Below are positions 7,836 through 16,548 of a stretch of 64,000 nt of DNA, one piece after another (the stretch's first letter is position 1; each line of letters opens with the position of its first letter). The translations under genes were made by a program, and so were the position numbers. Below the pieces are notes generated by a model, which was not told where the DNA came from, made no database searches, and saw only the letters and a program-made list of their open reading frames with translations. The stretch lies in NCBI RefSeq assembly GCF_035650855.1, contig NZ_DASRGV010000213.1, positions 1 through 64,000 of the forward strand, read 5' to 3'. The DNA is from Actinocrinis sp035650855 (lineage in GTDB: Bacteria > Actinomycetota > Actinomycetes > Streptomycetales > Catenulisporaceae).

Positions 7836-9272
7836 TCACCGTGCCTGGGTCTGCCGCGGGCCGGGGGCGCCGGCGGGTACGTCGGTGCGCAGGTCCGGAT
7901 CGCGGGCGGCTTGGATCGCGAGCGATTCCAGTTCGCGCGCGAGCTGCACCATCCGGGCCCTGGGCACGTACGCGGTGTCGGCCAGGACCAGCAGCCCGGT
8001 CGCGCCCGGCACGTCGTCGATGGTCACCATCAGCCGCTCGTTGAAGAACGGCAGCTCGGTCCAGCGCGGCGGGCTGGTGCGCGGCAGGGCGGCCTCGATC
8101 TCGCGCATGGTGACCGGGGCGCCGGCCGGGTCGGCGCGGTGCTGCGAGGGCCGGTCGTTGTAGTAGCACTTGAGGTCGACCACCCCGCCGCGGTCCCGGT
8201 TGACTGCGGCGACCAGGTCCTTCCATTTGGCGAAGTCGAAGTACGCGTGCTTGTAGGCCTTCATCGAGGCCTGACGGGAGCGCGCGATCGCCTCGGCCAC
8301 GGTGGTCTCCGCGACGTCGACGACGAACAGGCCGGCCTGGCTGACGTTGCTGACGATCTCGGCGAACCCGGGCCGGAAGCGGTTGCTGACCACCATCTGC
8401 GCGACCACCGGGTTGATCCCGGCGATGCGCGCCACCCCGACCGCGAACACGCCGAGCAGCGCGGTGCTCACGTCGGTGCCCAGGCGCGCGGCGATCGCCC
8501 GCAGCGCGAGCAGCATCGCGGGCGAGTCCATGCGCACCTGGCCGTAGCGCCCGGGGCCGGAGTCCGCCGGGTCGGGTTCTACCGGGTCGGGGAAGCGGCG
8601 CATCGGGATCGCGCGCAGCAGGGCGTCCCAGTAGCGCAGGGACGCCTCGCTCTGGCGCAGCGCCGCGGGCGTGCGCTGCTGCGCGGCCAGCTGGAGCGGG
8701 TGCATGGCCGGCGGCGTGCCCGCCGCGCCGGTGTGCGGGTCGCGGCCGAGGTAGTCGCGGTACATGGTCATGGCGCCGACGGCGTCGGTCGCGAAGTGGC
8801 ACAGCGCCATCACCAGGTGCGTGAGCGCGCCGCCGCGGCGGATCAGCGTCATCTTGATGGGGAACTCGCGTTCGTAGTCGAACGGGGCGTCCTGCTGCCA
8901 GGCGGCCAGCTTCGCCGCGGCCTGCGCGGGATCCTCGTGCGCGGGCACGTCGAGGATGCGCAGCGGGATCTCCCCCGAAGCGACGACCTCCTGCAGGGGC
9001 AGCGCGCCGGGCACCAGCCGCAGCCGGGTGCGCATCGACTGGAAGCGGCTCGCGTAGAAGGACAGTTCGTCGGCGTAGTCCTGCACGCGCGCCCCGGCGG
9101 GCAGCTCGCGCACGGCGCACATGTTCATCGGCGAGCCGAGCTCCTGGACGGCGTTCCAGATGTGCTGCTGCCCCCAGGTCAGTGCGTCGACGCCGCAGCC
9201 CTCCCCGGCGAAAGGCACCATCACCACCTCGGCCGCCGCGGCCACGCCGGTCACCTGCGCGGTCTCTGTCAC
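7836..9272 (-). CDS. Free-standing condensation-domain protein
   Basis: A 478-residue protein of the NRPS condensation/acyltransferase superfamily. It opens with the C1-like motif LTWGQQHIW at about residue 38. The catalytic motif reads CHFATDAVG: the active-site His (residue 159) and Asp are kept, but the first His of HHxxxDG is Cys and the Gly is Ala. Later blocks (FAVGVARIAGINP, SNRFRPGFAEIVSNVSQ) match the C-terminal half of condensation domains. It starts at GTG with a GTGA overlap with the oxidase/aminotransferase fusion gene. With no NRPS module in the window it probably joins a carrier-bound acyl chain to an amine such as 4-hydroxyphenylglycine, or forms an ester. Confidence 0.85.
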   Translation of the reverse strand: MTETAQVTGVAAAAEVVMVPFAGEGCGVDALTWGQQHIWNAVQELGSPMNMCAVRELPAGARVQDYADELSFYASRFQSMRTRLRLVPGALPLQEVVASGEIPLRILDVPAHEDPAQAAAKLAAWQQDAPFDYEREFPIKMTLIRRGGALTHLVMALCHFATDAVGAMTMYRDYLGRDPHTGAAGTPPAMHPLQLAAQQRTPAALRQSEASLRYWDALLRAIPMRRFPDPVEPDPADSGPGRYGQVRMDSPAMLLALRAIAARLGTDVSTALLGVFAVGVARIAGINPVVAQMVVSNRFRPGFAEIVSNVSQAGLFVVDVAETTVAEAIARSRQASMKAYKHAYFDFAKWKDLVAAVNRDRGGVVDLKCYYNDRPSQHRADPAGAPVTMREIEAALPRTSPPRWTELPFFNERLMVTIDDVPGATGLLVLADTAYVPRARMVQLARELESLAIQAARDPDLRTDVPAGAPGPRQTQAR

Positions 9273-11857
9273 GTCGACTCCAGTTCCCGCGCGGGCCGCG
9301 GCCCGCGGCTCTCGGCCTCGATGAACCGCGCGAGCCGGGCCACCGCCTCCCGGATGCGCTGCGGTGTCAGGGCGCTGAAAGCCAGCCGGATCTCGTGCTC
9401 CCCGCCGCCCTCGGGGTGGAAGTAGGACATGGGCGTCCACAGCACGCCGAAGTCCCGGGCGCAGCGGGCCAGCGCGGCCTCGTCCGCGCGGAACGGCACC
9501 CGCATGCGCAGGAAGAAGCCGCCGGACGGCGCGTTCCAGCCGACGCGCGAGGCGGCGCGGCGGTGGGCCGGGAAGTGCCGTTCGAGCTCTTCGAGCAGCA
9601 CGTCGAGGTTCCCCCGGTAGTGCTCCGCGGCCTGGGCGTTCGCGTCGGACAGCCGCCCGTCGCAGGCCAGCAGCAGGCCGGCCACCGCCGCCTGGCTCAG
9701 CGTCGCGGTGTTCACCGTCACCATGCTCTTGATCTTGGCCAGTTCGGCGGCGAGCAGGCCGCTGGACCCGTCCGGGTCGGTGACCACCTGGTCCGCGACC
9801 ACGTAGCCCAGGCGCGCCCCGGGGAACGCCGACTTCGCGTAGGACCCGAGGTGCACCACGCGGCGGGCTCGGTCGAGGCTCTTGAGCGTGGGCAGCCGCC
9901 GGCCGGCGCTGACGAGGCGGTAGGGGCTGTCCTCGATGAGCAGCAGGTCGTGGCGGGCGGCGAGGTCGAGCAGCGCGCGGCGCGCCGGCAGGGACAGGGT
10001 GGCGCCGGAGGGGTTGGAGTGGTCCGGCACCAGGTAGAGCGCGCGCGGGCGCCGTCCGCTCGCCCGCTGGGCGAGGATCGCGGCCTGCACGTCCTCGGCG
10101 GCCAGGCCGTCGTCCCGCTCCCGGACGGCGGCGAAGGTGATGCCCAGCAGCTTGGCCGCGCCGATGATGCCGACGTAGCAGGGCGTCGCGACCAGCAGGA
10201 CGTCCTCGGGGTCGGCGAACAGCGCGCGCAGGGTCAGCAGCATGCCTTCCTGGGCGCCCACCGTCACCACGATCGATTCCGGGGCCGCGTCGATCGCCTC
10301 GTCGCGGGCGAGCGAGTCGGCGATCAGCTCTCTGATCTGGGCCTGGCCCGCTGCCGGACCGTACTGGTAGAGGGCGGCGCGGATCTGGTCGGCGCCCAGG
10401 CCGCGCGCCGCGAGGTGGGCGAGGTAGCCGCGGATGTGCTCGAAGACCCGCTCGAGGTCGAAGGAGCCCTCGTGCGGCCGCCCGGGTGCGAAGGACAGGG
10501 CGTCCGGGAAGCGGTCGGTGACCTCGTTGAGGAACGCCATCGAGTCCAGGTCGGGATCGCAGAGGCTGGCGTGTAGTTGCGCCTTCGCCAGGTCGGCCCC
10601 GGCAGGCGGGTGCGCCGGCCGGGAGCGGTCTCGGGGGTGCTCGCGGACGCGCGGCGCGGCACGAGGCGGCGCGGCGGGTGGCGCGATCGCAGCGACGGGA
10701 GCGGAGAGCAGGTCGGGTCCGGCTTGCGCCACGGTCGCGATCCCGCACAGCGTCATCGCCTCGCGCAGCTCCCGCTTGAGGATCTCCAGCGCAGCGAGGG
10801 CGCCGTCGTAGCCGGCGACGGCCAGGGCGTGCAGCAGCGGACGACCCGTCAGCACCGCGTCCGCGCCGAGCGCGAGCGCCGCGAGGATGTCGGTGCCGCG
10901 CCGGATCCCGCCGTCGACCAGCACCGGGCAGGCGCCGGCGACCGCGGCGGCGACCGCGGGCAGGGCGTGCAGCGCGGCCGGTGCGCCGTCCAGCTGGCGG
11001 CCGCCGTGGTTGGACACGATGAGCGCGTCCACGCCCTCGGCGACGGCCCGCTCGGCGTCGCGCGCGCACAGCACGCCCTTGAGCACGATCGGCAGGGCGC
11101 TGAGAGAGCGCAGCCAGCCGATCACGCTCCAGTCGAGCCAGGGGTCGAACTCGGCCAGCGCGTGGGCCGCCGGGTCCGCGGCGTCCAGGCCGGGCAGGTT
11201 CGCCGGGCGCACGCCCGCCGGCAGCCGGAAGCCGTTGCGCAGGTCGCGCAGGCGGGAACCGAGCACCGGCGCGTCGACGGTCAGCACCAGCGCTTCGACG
11301 CCGCACTGCTCGGCCCGCCCGATCAGGTCCCTGACCCGGGTGCGCTCGCGCAGGCAGTACAGCTGCAACCACAGCGGCGAGCCCGCGAGCGGCGCGATTT
11401 CGGTCAGGGAGCGGCCGGCGAACATGCTCAGCACGGTCGGCAGCCCGGCGGTGGCGGCCGCACGGACCGTGGCCAGCTCGCCGTCCGGGTGCGCGAGCGT
11501 GTGGTACGCCATCGGCGCGACGGCGAGCGGCGCCGCCCACGTGCGGCCCAGGACGCTGACCGTGGTGTCGGCCGGGCCCGAGCCGGTCAGCACGCGCGGG
11601 ACGAGCCGCACGGCGTCGAAGGCGGCGAGGTTCGCGGCCAGCGTGCGCTCCTGTCCGGCGCCGCCGTCGATGTAGTCCCACGTGTGCGGATCCATGCGCT
11701 GCTCGGCGAGCCGGGCGATCTCGCGCAGCGTCGGGCCGAGCGCGGGATCGGGACCCTTCGCCGGGGCCGGGGCCGGGGCCGGGGACGGCGCGGGGCGCGG
11801 GGGCTGATCGGCGGCGGCTCGCGACGTCACGGGCCCGTCCGTGTCAATGCTCGTCAT
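9269..11857 (-). CDS. Hydroxymandelate oxidase - hydroxyphenylglycine aminotransferase fusion (Hmo-HpgT type)
   Basis: An 862-residue two-domain enzyme. Residues about 35-390 are an FMN-dependent 2-hydroxyacid oxidase: SNHGGRQLDG with the catalytic His at 284, and VDGGIRRGTD for flavin phosphate binding. An Ala/Pro/Arg-rich linker (about 390-430) leads to a fold-type I aminotransferase (about 430-850) with the PLP lysine at 675 in GSYAKSAFPG and PDHSNPSGATLS for the cofactor loop. Hmo and HpgT are the last two steps to 4-hydroxyphenylglycine and are fused in some clusters. The 4-hydroxymandelate synthase gene at 22.3 kb completes the pathway, making this assignment strong. It lies 60 bp below the exporter ATPase gene. 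Confidence 0.9.
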   Translation of the reverse strand: MTSIDTDGPVTSRAAADQPPRPAPSPAPAPAPAKGPDPALGPTLREIARLAEQRMDPHTWDYIDGGAGQERTLAANLAAFDAVRLVPRVLTGSGPADTTVSVLGRTWAAPLAVAPMAYHTLAHPDGELATVRAAATAGLPTVLSMFAGRSLTEIAPLAGSPLWLQLYCLRERTRVRDLIGRAEQCGVEALVLTVDAPVLGSRLRDLRNGFRLPAGVRPANLPGLDAADPAAHALAEFDPWLDWSVIGWLRSLSALPIVLKGVLCARDAERAVAEGVDALIVSNHGGRQLDGAPAALHALPAVAAAVAGACPVLVDGGIRRGTDILAALALGADAVLTGRPLLHALAVAGYDGALAALEILKRELREAMTLCGIATVAQAGPDLLSAPVAAIAPPAAPPRAAPRVREHPRDRSRPAHPPAGADLAKAQLHASLCDPDLDSMAFLNEVTDRFPDALSFAPGRPHEGSFDLERVFEHIRGYLAHLAARGLGADQIRAALYQYGPAAGQAQIRELIADSLARDEAIDAAPESIVVTVGAQEGMLLTLRALFADPEDVLLVATPCYVGIIGAAKLLGITFAAVRERDDGLAAEDVQAAILAQRASGRRPRALYLVPDHSNPSGATLSLPARRALLDLAARHDLLLIEDSPYRLVSAGRRLPTLKSLDRARRVVHLGSYAKSAFPGARLGYVVADQVVTDPDGSSGLLAAELAKIKSMVTVNTATLSQAAVAGLLLACDGRLSDANAQAAEHYRGNLDVLLEELERHFPAHRRAASRVGWNAPSGGFFLRMRVPFRADEAALARCARDFGVLWTPMSYFHPEGGGEHEIRLAFSALTPQRIREAVARLARFIEAESRGPRPARELEST

Positions 11858-11917
11858 CGCGCGGCGGCTCCGTCGCCCTTCGCGACCGGTCCGCGGCCGG
11901 GCCGGGGGCGGCGCACG

Positions 11918-12874
11918 TCAGGACTCCCGCAGCGAGCGGCCGGTCTTGGTCAGGAACACGTCGTCGAGCGTCGGGCGGTGCAGCTCGATGGTGGACAGCT
12001 CGATGCCGGCGCCCTCCAGCGTCCGCATCACCTGCGGGATCGCCGTCTGCCCGGCCTCGACGGTCAGCCGCAGCTCGTCGTCGTCGCGGGCCTCGACCGA
12101 GCGCAGGTACGGCTGGCCGGCCAGCAGCTGCGCGGCCTTCCGCGCCGCGCCGGCCAGCCCGACGGTGACCACGTCGCCGGAGATCGCCCGCTTGAGCGCG
12201 TCCGGGGTGTCCTCGGCCACGACCTCGCCGTGGTCGATGATCGCGATCCGGTCGCACAGGGCGTCGGCCTCGTCCAGGTAGTGCGTGGTCAGGAAGACCG
12301 TCATGCCCTCGTCGCGCAGCTTGCGCACCAGCTCCCACATGTGCGCGCGGCTCTGCGGGTCCAGCCCCGAGGTGGGCTCGTCCAGGAACAGCACCTTGGG
12401 CCGGTGCACGACGCCGAGCGCGATGTCCACGCGGCGGCGCTGCCCGCCGGAGTAGGTCTTGCAGTTGCGGTCGCCGTACTCGGCCAGGTCGAAGGAGTCC
12501 AGCGCGGCCGCGGCCCGCTCCTGCGCCTCGGCCTTGCCGATGCCGTGCATGCGCGCCTGCAGCACGAGTTCCTGGCGGGCGGTCACATCGTCCCAGGTGC
12601 CGCCGCCCTGCGCGACGTAGCCGATGTGCCGGCGCACCCGCGCCGGCTCGGTGCGCAGGTCCGCGCCCGCCACCCGGGCCTCCCCGTCGTCGGGCGGCAG
12701 CAGGGTGGCGAACATCCGCAGGGTGGTGCTCTTGCCGGCGCCGTTCGGGCCGAGGAACCCGAAGATCTCGCCCTCGGCCACTTTCAGGTCCACCCCGGCC
12801 ACGGCCTCGACCACGCTGGTCTTGCGGCGGCGCTTGGTGCGGAACGACTTGCGCAGGCCCTTGGCCTCGATCAC
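11918..12874 (-). CDS. ABC exporter ATP-binding protein, DrrA type
   Basis: A 318-residue ABC ATPase. Walker A is GPNGAGKST, the Q-loop is in GYVAQGGGTWDD, the signature is YSGGQRRRVDIA, Walker B is VLFLDEPTSGLDP, and the switch His is in LTTHYLDEAD. The 85-residue C-terminal part beyond the ATPase core (HRPTLDDVFLTKTGRSLRES) is the DrrA-type extension that governs assembly with the membrane partner. The start is GTG at 12874, overlapping a 31-residue ORF that links it to the permease gene. It should pair with the ABC-2 permease as exporter and self-resistance system for the cluster product. Confidence 0.93.
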   Translation of the reverse strand: MIEAKGLRKSFRTKRRRKTSVVEAVAGVDLKVAEGEIFGFLGPNGAGKSTTLRMFATLLPPDDGEARVAGADLRTEPARVRRHIGYVAQGGGTWDDVTARQELVLQARMHGIGKAEAQERAAAALDSFDLAEYGDRNCKTYSGGQRRRVDIALGVVHRPKVLFLDEPTSGLDPQSRAHMWELVRKLRDEGMTVFLTTHYLDEADALCDRIAIIDHGEVVAEDTPDALKRAISGDVVTVGLAGAARKAAQLLAGQPYLRSVEARDDDELRLTVEAGQTAIPQVMRTLEGAGIELSTIELHRPTLDDVFLTKTGRSLRES

Positions 12875-12966
12875 AGCACTCCTCCTTCGCTCGGCGCGTC
12901 CGGCTGCGGCCCGGTCGGGGTCACGGTCTGGGTCGTGGGCGCGGTCGGGGTCACGGGCGCGCTCAC
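12871..12966 (-). CDS. 31-residue Pro/Thr-rich bridging ORF
   Basis: A tiny ORF fills the gap between permease and ATPase genes exactly. Its GTG overlaps the permease stop as GTGA, and its TGA overlaps the ATPase GTG in the same way. The peptide is rich in Pro, Thr and Val (APVTPTAPTTQT), encoded by near-repeated ccgacc blocks, with no homologue I recognise. The GGAGGA site for the ATPase lies inside its last codons. It may serve to keep ribosomes moving from one gene to the next rather than make a functional peptide. Translation is plausible but unproven. Confidence 0.4.
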   Translation of the reverse strand: MSAPVTPTAPTTQTVTPTGPQPDAPSEGGVL

Positions 12967-13727
12967 CGCACGGACCGGGTGAACAGGCGTGCCGACCAGG
13001 CCAGGGCGACCACGGCGATGCCCGCCATGATCGCGATGCTCTGCCAGACCACGGCGTCGGCGGCGTGCCCGGCGAACAGCGCCCGCATCCCGGAGACCGC
13101 CCAGCTGAACGGGTTCCAGTCGGCCACCCGGCGCAGCCACAGCGGGGCCAGCGCGATCGGCAGCAGCGTGCCGGACAGCAGCATCAGCGGCTGCGCCAGG
13201 TTGTTGATGACCTGGCCGAGCACCCCCGCGTTGCTGATCTTCAGGGCGATGCCGTAGGAGATCGCCGAGCTGGTCAGCGAGATCAGGGCGAGCAGCGCGT
13301 AGGCGAGCAGCAGGTCCCCGACGCGCACCAGCAGCCCGAGCGGCAGGGAGAGCAGGATGATGATGGCCGCCTGGATCGCGAGGGTGACCACGTCCCGCAG
13401 CGCCCGGCCGAGCAGCAGCGCCACCCGGCTGACCGGGGTGACTCTGGCGCGCTCGATCACGCCGGAGCTGAGCTCGGCCAGCAGCCCGAAGCCGACGTAC
13501 AGGCCGCCGCCGAGCGCGAGCGCGACCAGCATGCCCGGGATGTAGATGCGGTAGGCGGCGGCCATCGACCCGTTGTCGAGGGAGGAGAGCGCGGGCTTGA
13601 GCAGCGGCGCGAACAGCGCCATGTACACCACCGGCTGCGCCACGCCCAGGAACACCCACAGCGGCGAGCGGACCATCAGCAGCAGATGCCGCTGGAAGAC
13701 GATCCACACGTCACGCGACACCTTCAT
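12963..13727 (-). CDS. ABC-2 type exporter permease, DrrB type
   Basis: A 254-residue integral membrane protein of the ABC-2 family with about six hydrophobic helices, among them VFLGVAQPVVYMALFAPLL, IYIPGMLVALALGGGLYVGF and the AIIILLSLPLGLLV region. The conserved NPFSWAVSGMRALF sequence near residue 210 is typical of DrrB-like daunorubicin exporters. The ATG at 13727 has a gaggtgg site and overlaps the end of the glycosyltransferase gene by 17 bp, so it belongs to the operon. With the ATPase encoded just downstream it forms the likely exporter for the cluster product. Confidence 0.92.
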   Translation of the reverse strand: MKVSRDVWIVFQRHLLLMVRSPLWVFLGVAQPVVYMALFAPLLKPALSSLDNGSMAAAYRIYIPGMLVALALGGGLYVGFGLLAELSSGVIERARVTPVSRVALLLGRALRDVVTLAIQAAIIILLSLPLGLLVRVGDLLLAYALLALISLTSSAISYGIALKISNAGVLGQVINNLAQPLMLLSGTLLPIALAPLWLRRVADWNPFSWAVSGMRALFAGHAADAVVWQSIAIMAGIAVVALAWSARLFTRSVR

Positions 13728-14943
13728 ATGCCACCTCGCGTTCTACCGGCGGGACGGTTCGGGTCAGGGCCTCGAGCAGGCGGGCGGCCTGCGCGGCGCC
13801 GCCGGCCTCGCGGAATGAATCGCGCACGCACAGCGCCGCCGCGCGGTAGGAGGGATCGTCGAGCACTGCGACGAGCGCTTCGCGCAGCGCCTGCGGCCCG
13901 CTGCGGGCGAAGCGCACCCGCACGCCCGCGCCGGCCGCGGCGACCTGCGCCGCGTTGATCGGCTGGTCGCCCTTGATGGGGGCGATGACCAGGGGCACGC
14001 CGTGCGCCAGGGCCTCGCACACGGTGTTCAGGCCGCCGTGGCTGACCACCGCGTCCAGGCGCGGCATCAGCTCGAGCATCGGGACCTGGCGCACCGCCAG
14101 CACGTGCCCGGGCGGATCGGGGATCGCGTAGTGCGGCGCGACGACGATCGCCTGGAGCCGCTCGCCGAGGGGTTCGAGCGCCTGCGTCATCCGCCGGTAG
14201 AAGCCCTCGGCCAGGTCCATGGAGAGCGTGCCCATGGTGATCAGCACGTGTTTGCGGCCGGGGTCGAGCCAGTGCCAGGGGAATTCGTCGCCTGCGGCGC
14301 GCGGTCCGAGCGCGGGGCCGACGAACGCGGCGCCGCGCAGCCACGGCAGCTGCTCGGGGGCCTCTGGTTGGCGGCCGTGCGCTGCGGGTGCGCCGACCAG
14401 CGCGGTGCCGGTGAACGCGATCAGCAGGTGCGGTGAGAAGCACAGGTCGTGCGGCGGCCGGCCGGGCAGGCCGGCCTCGGTCCACAGCTCCTCGAGCAGG
14501 CCGAGGATCCAGGACTCCACCTTCGGCAGCGCCCGGTAGGGGCGGGTCAGCTCCATCGTGGTCGGCGCGAGGCTGGCCCACGGCAGGGCTCTGCGATGGG
14601 CGATCAGCGCGCCGGCCACGGCGTGCTGGTCCACCGCCAGGGCGTCCGGGCGGAAGGCCTGCACGGCCTGGTCGATGCCGCGCAGCGTGGTGCGGGCGTG
14701 CGGCACGATGTATCCGGCCCACCGCGACCTGACCGCGGCCATGCCCAGCTCGCCCTGGCCGCCGCGATGCGCGCGCAGTGGGATCGGGTGCACGCGCGCC
14801 TGCGGCCCGACCAGCGGGCGCAGGAAGCGTTCGGAGCCCGCCCAGGTCACCTCGTGGCCGCGCGCCTCGAGCTGCCTGGCGACCGCGGCGATCGGCAGCG
14901 CGTGGCCCATCAGCGGCAGCGTGACGAAGAGGTACCTGCTCAC
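13711..14943 (-). CDS. GT1-family glycosyltransferase (macrolide-GT type)
   Basis: A 410-residue GT-B glycosyltransferase. The N-terminal acceptor domain begins FVTLPLMGHALPIAAVARQL, with the GH that usually holds the catalytic His region. The C-terminal donor domain has HVLITMGTLS and the signature VSHGGLNTVCEALAHGVPLV, followed by KGDQPINA in the PPI-loop position. Members attach sugars from UDP- or dTDP-sugars to small-molecule aglycones. No deoxysugar genes occur in the window, so a common nucleotide sugar is likely. It starts at GTG with a GTGA overlap with the upstream carrier-protein gene. It predicts a glycosylated product, or a glycosylated intracellular inactive form of it. Confidence 0.9.
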   Translation of the reverse strand: MSRYLFVTLPLMGHALPIAAVARQLEARGHEVTWAGSERFLRPLVGPQARVHPIPLRAHRGGQGELGMAAVRSRWAGYIVPHARTTLRGIDQAVQAFRPDALAVDQHAVAGALIAHRRALPWASLAPTTMELTRPYRALPKVESWILGLLEELWTEAGLPGRPPHDLCFSPHLLIAFTGTALVGAPAAHGRQPEAPEQLPWLRGAAFVGPALGPRAAGDEFPWHWLDPGRKHVLITMGTLSMDLAEGFYRRMTQALEPLGERLQAIVVAPHYAIPDPPGHVLAVRQVPMLELMPRLDAVVSHGGLNTVCEALAHGVPLVIAPIKGDQPINAAQVAAAGAGVRVRFARSGPQALREALVAVLDDPSYRAAALCVRDSFREAGGAAQAARLLEALTRTVPPVEREVAYEGVA

Positions 14944-15275
14944 CGGCGCCCCCCGGCGGTGCGCGCGGCGACGTAGGCGGCCGCGTCGGCGAGGGTGAAC
15001 TCGATGATCTGATCCAGCGCCAGGCCCGCCACGTGCGCGACCAGGTCCACCTGCTCGCCGTAGCGGCGGGCCAGCGCCTCGCCGAGCTCGGCCAGCTCGA
15101 TGCTCTCCAGCAGCAGGTCCGCGTCCAGGCGGGTGTGCGGGCCGAGGGCCGCCAGCCACTGCTCGTCCTCGCCGGTGACCTCCCGCAGCAGCGCGGCGAT
15201 CTGCGCGACCAGCGGGCCGTCCGCCGCGCCCGGCCCGGTGAGCGTCGTCGTGTCCTGCGATCCGCCGAGTGTCAC
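14940..15275 (-). CDS. Acyl carrier protein (leftward operon)
   Basis: A 111-residue discrete carrier protein. About 20 Gly/Thr-rich residues precede a four-helix carrier fold; the phosphopantetheine Ser is residue 58 in DLLLESIELAEL, then ALARRYGEQVDL for helix II-III. The usual Asp before Ser is Glu, which is tolerated in the family. It has GTGA overlaps at both ends, with the methyltransferase gene upstream and the glycosyltransferase gene downstream, so all three are made together. It may hold the substrate for methylation, glycosylation or P450 oxidation. It is the only carrier protein in the leftward arm; three others lie in the rightward arm. Confidence 0.75.
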   Translation of the reverse strand: MTLGGSQDTTTLTGPGAADGPLVAQIAALLREVTGEDEQWLAALGPHTRLDADLLLESIELAELGEALARRYGEQVDLVAHVAGLALDQIIEFTLADAAAYVAARTAGGRR

Positions 15276-16195
15276 GGGCGCGCCGCCGGTTCGGCTTCGG
15301 GCTGCGGCTTCACGGCGCGTACCGCGCCGTACGTCATGGCGCCGGTCTCGAAGCCTTTGAGCATCAGCGGGCCGGCGTAGAAGAACCCGAGCACGTCGAC
15401 GCCGCGGTCGCGGGCCAGTTCGCGCATCGCCCGCGGGCCCTCGACCCTCGGCACCAGCGCGAAGGCCGGATCCCAGGAGTTGGCCACCGCCGCCGTCCAG
15501 TCCACCGCGGCGACGCGCTCGAACCCGGCCGCGGCCGCCAGCCGCTCGTGCTGCGGCAGCGAGGAGAAGCTCGGCATGACCTGGTGCCGCAGGATCTGCT
15601 TGACCAGCGCGTCCTCCTCCGCGCTCAGCTCCCCCTCGCGCACCGCCCAGGTCGCGATCGCCAGCACGCCGCCCGGCCGCAGCAGCCGCAGCGCCTCGGC
15701 GAAGAACGCCGCCCGGTCCGCGATGTGCATCAGGCTCTCCAGCGCCCAGATCGCGTCGAAGCACTCGTCTGGATATCCGGTGCGCAGCGCGTCCGCCTGG
15801 TGGAAGCGGGCCCGTCCGTCGAGTCCCGCGTCGCGTGCCTTCTGGCGCGCGCGCTCGACCTGGGCCGCGCTGAGCGTGACCCCGTCCACCGTGCAGCCCA
15901 GGCTCCCGGCCAGGTACAGCGCGGAGCCGCCGATTCCGCAGCCGACGTCCAGCACGTGCGCCCCGGCGCCGATGCCGGCGAACGCGACCAGCTCCCGCAC
16001 CAGGCGGTCGGTCGCGGCGCGCCGGTCCGCGCCCTCGGCGCCCGGGGCCTCGCCGGGGTCCCAGTATCCGTGGTGGACGTGCTCGCCCCACAGATCCTCG
16101 TACAGATCAAGGGTCGTGTCGTAATAACGCTCCACCGCCGCGTTGAGCCCGGACGGCGCGGCGGAGGCGGGCGCGGCGCTCATGTCGACATCCAC
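15272..16195 (-). CDS. SAM-dependent methyltransferase (gamma-TMT/RebM-like)
   Basis: A class I methyltransferase of about 307 residues. After a short N-terminus comes VERYYDTTLDLYEDLWG and HHGYWD, typical of small-molecule methyltransferases related to tocopherol and sugar O-methyltransferases. SAM motif I is VLDVGCGIGGSALYLA, with ALESLMHIAD and LRLLRPGGVLAIATW further on. I prefer the GTG at 16195, ten bases after AGGAG, although an ATG at 16183 is possible. It is the first gene of the leftward operon, next to the long shared promoter region. O-methylation of a phenol or sugar, or C-methylation of a carrier-bound chain, are all possible. Confidence 0.85.
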   Translation of the reverse strand: MDVDMSAAPASAAPSGLNAAVERYYDTTLDLYEDLWGEHVHHGYWDPGEAPGAEGADRRAATDRLVRELVAFAGIGAGAHVLDVGCGIGGSALYLAGSLGCTVDGVTLSAAQVERARQKARDAGLDGRARFHQADALRTGYPDECFDAIWALESLMHIADRAAFFAEALRLLRPGGVLAIATWAVREGELSAEEDALVKQILRHQVMPSFSSLPQHERLAAAAGFERVAAVDWTAAVANSWDPAFALVPRVEGPRAMRELARDRGVDVLGFFYAGPLMLKGFETGAMTYGAVRAVKPQPEAEPAARP

Positions 16196-16411
16196 GGCGG
16201 CGAGTCTCCTGAAGATCCCCTGGAAGAATGCATTCGGAAATGGCTTTTCCGGGAGCACGGGAAAAGAGGCCGCGCTCCCCGGGAAATGAGCAGGCCGAAC
16301 GCGGCCGCTTATTCGGCAGGCCGTCAAATCAGCCACTTGATGCGACCGCGGCGACGCTGGCGGCGCGGCGGCCGTGAAACTTACATTTACCTCGGATAAC
16401 CAGCGAAGACA

Positions 16412-16423
16412 TGGTATATACCA
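16412..16423. promoter_or_regulatory. Perfect 12-bp palindrome tggtatatacca
   Basis: The sequence tggtatatacca is a perfect palindrome in an AT-rich pocket of the divergent promoter region. A dimeric regulator site is a reasonable guess; the TATATA core could also be part of a promoter. No second copy was noticed in the window. Confidence 0.4.
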
Positions 16424-16548
16424 ATCTCAGCTGGCGTAAAGACCGAATCTCCAGAGCTTGTGATCTGAGAAGGATTCGGCATACTGGCAGCTCAGACAAG
16501 GTAGTGCCTTGCCTTAGACCACCTACGTGCTGACCCCTCGCCAACACG

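Noticed and set aside
7836..11681. A 1281-codon leftward frame that appears to join the condensation domain to upstream sequence
   Set aside because: Only the last 478 residues are protein-like. The upstream part is the out-of-frame shadow of the oxidase/aminotransferase fusion, so the real gene starts at GTG 9272.
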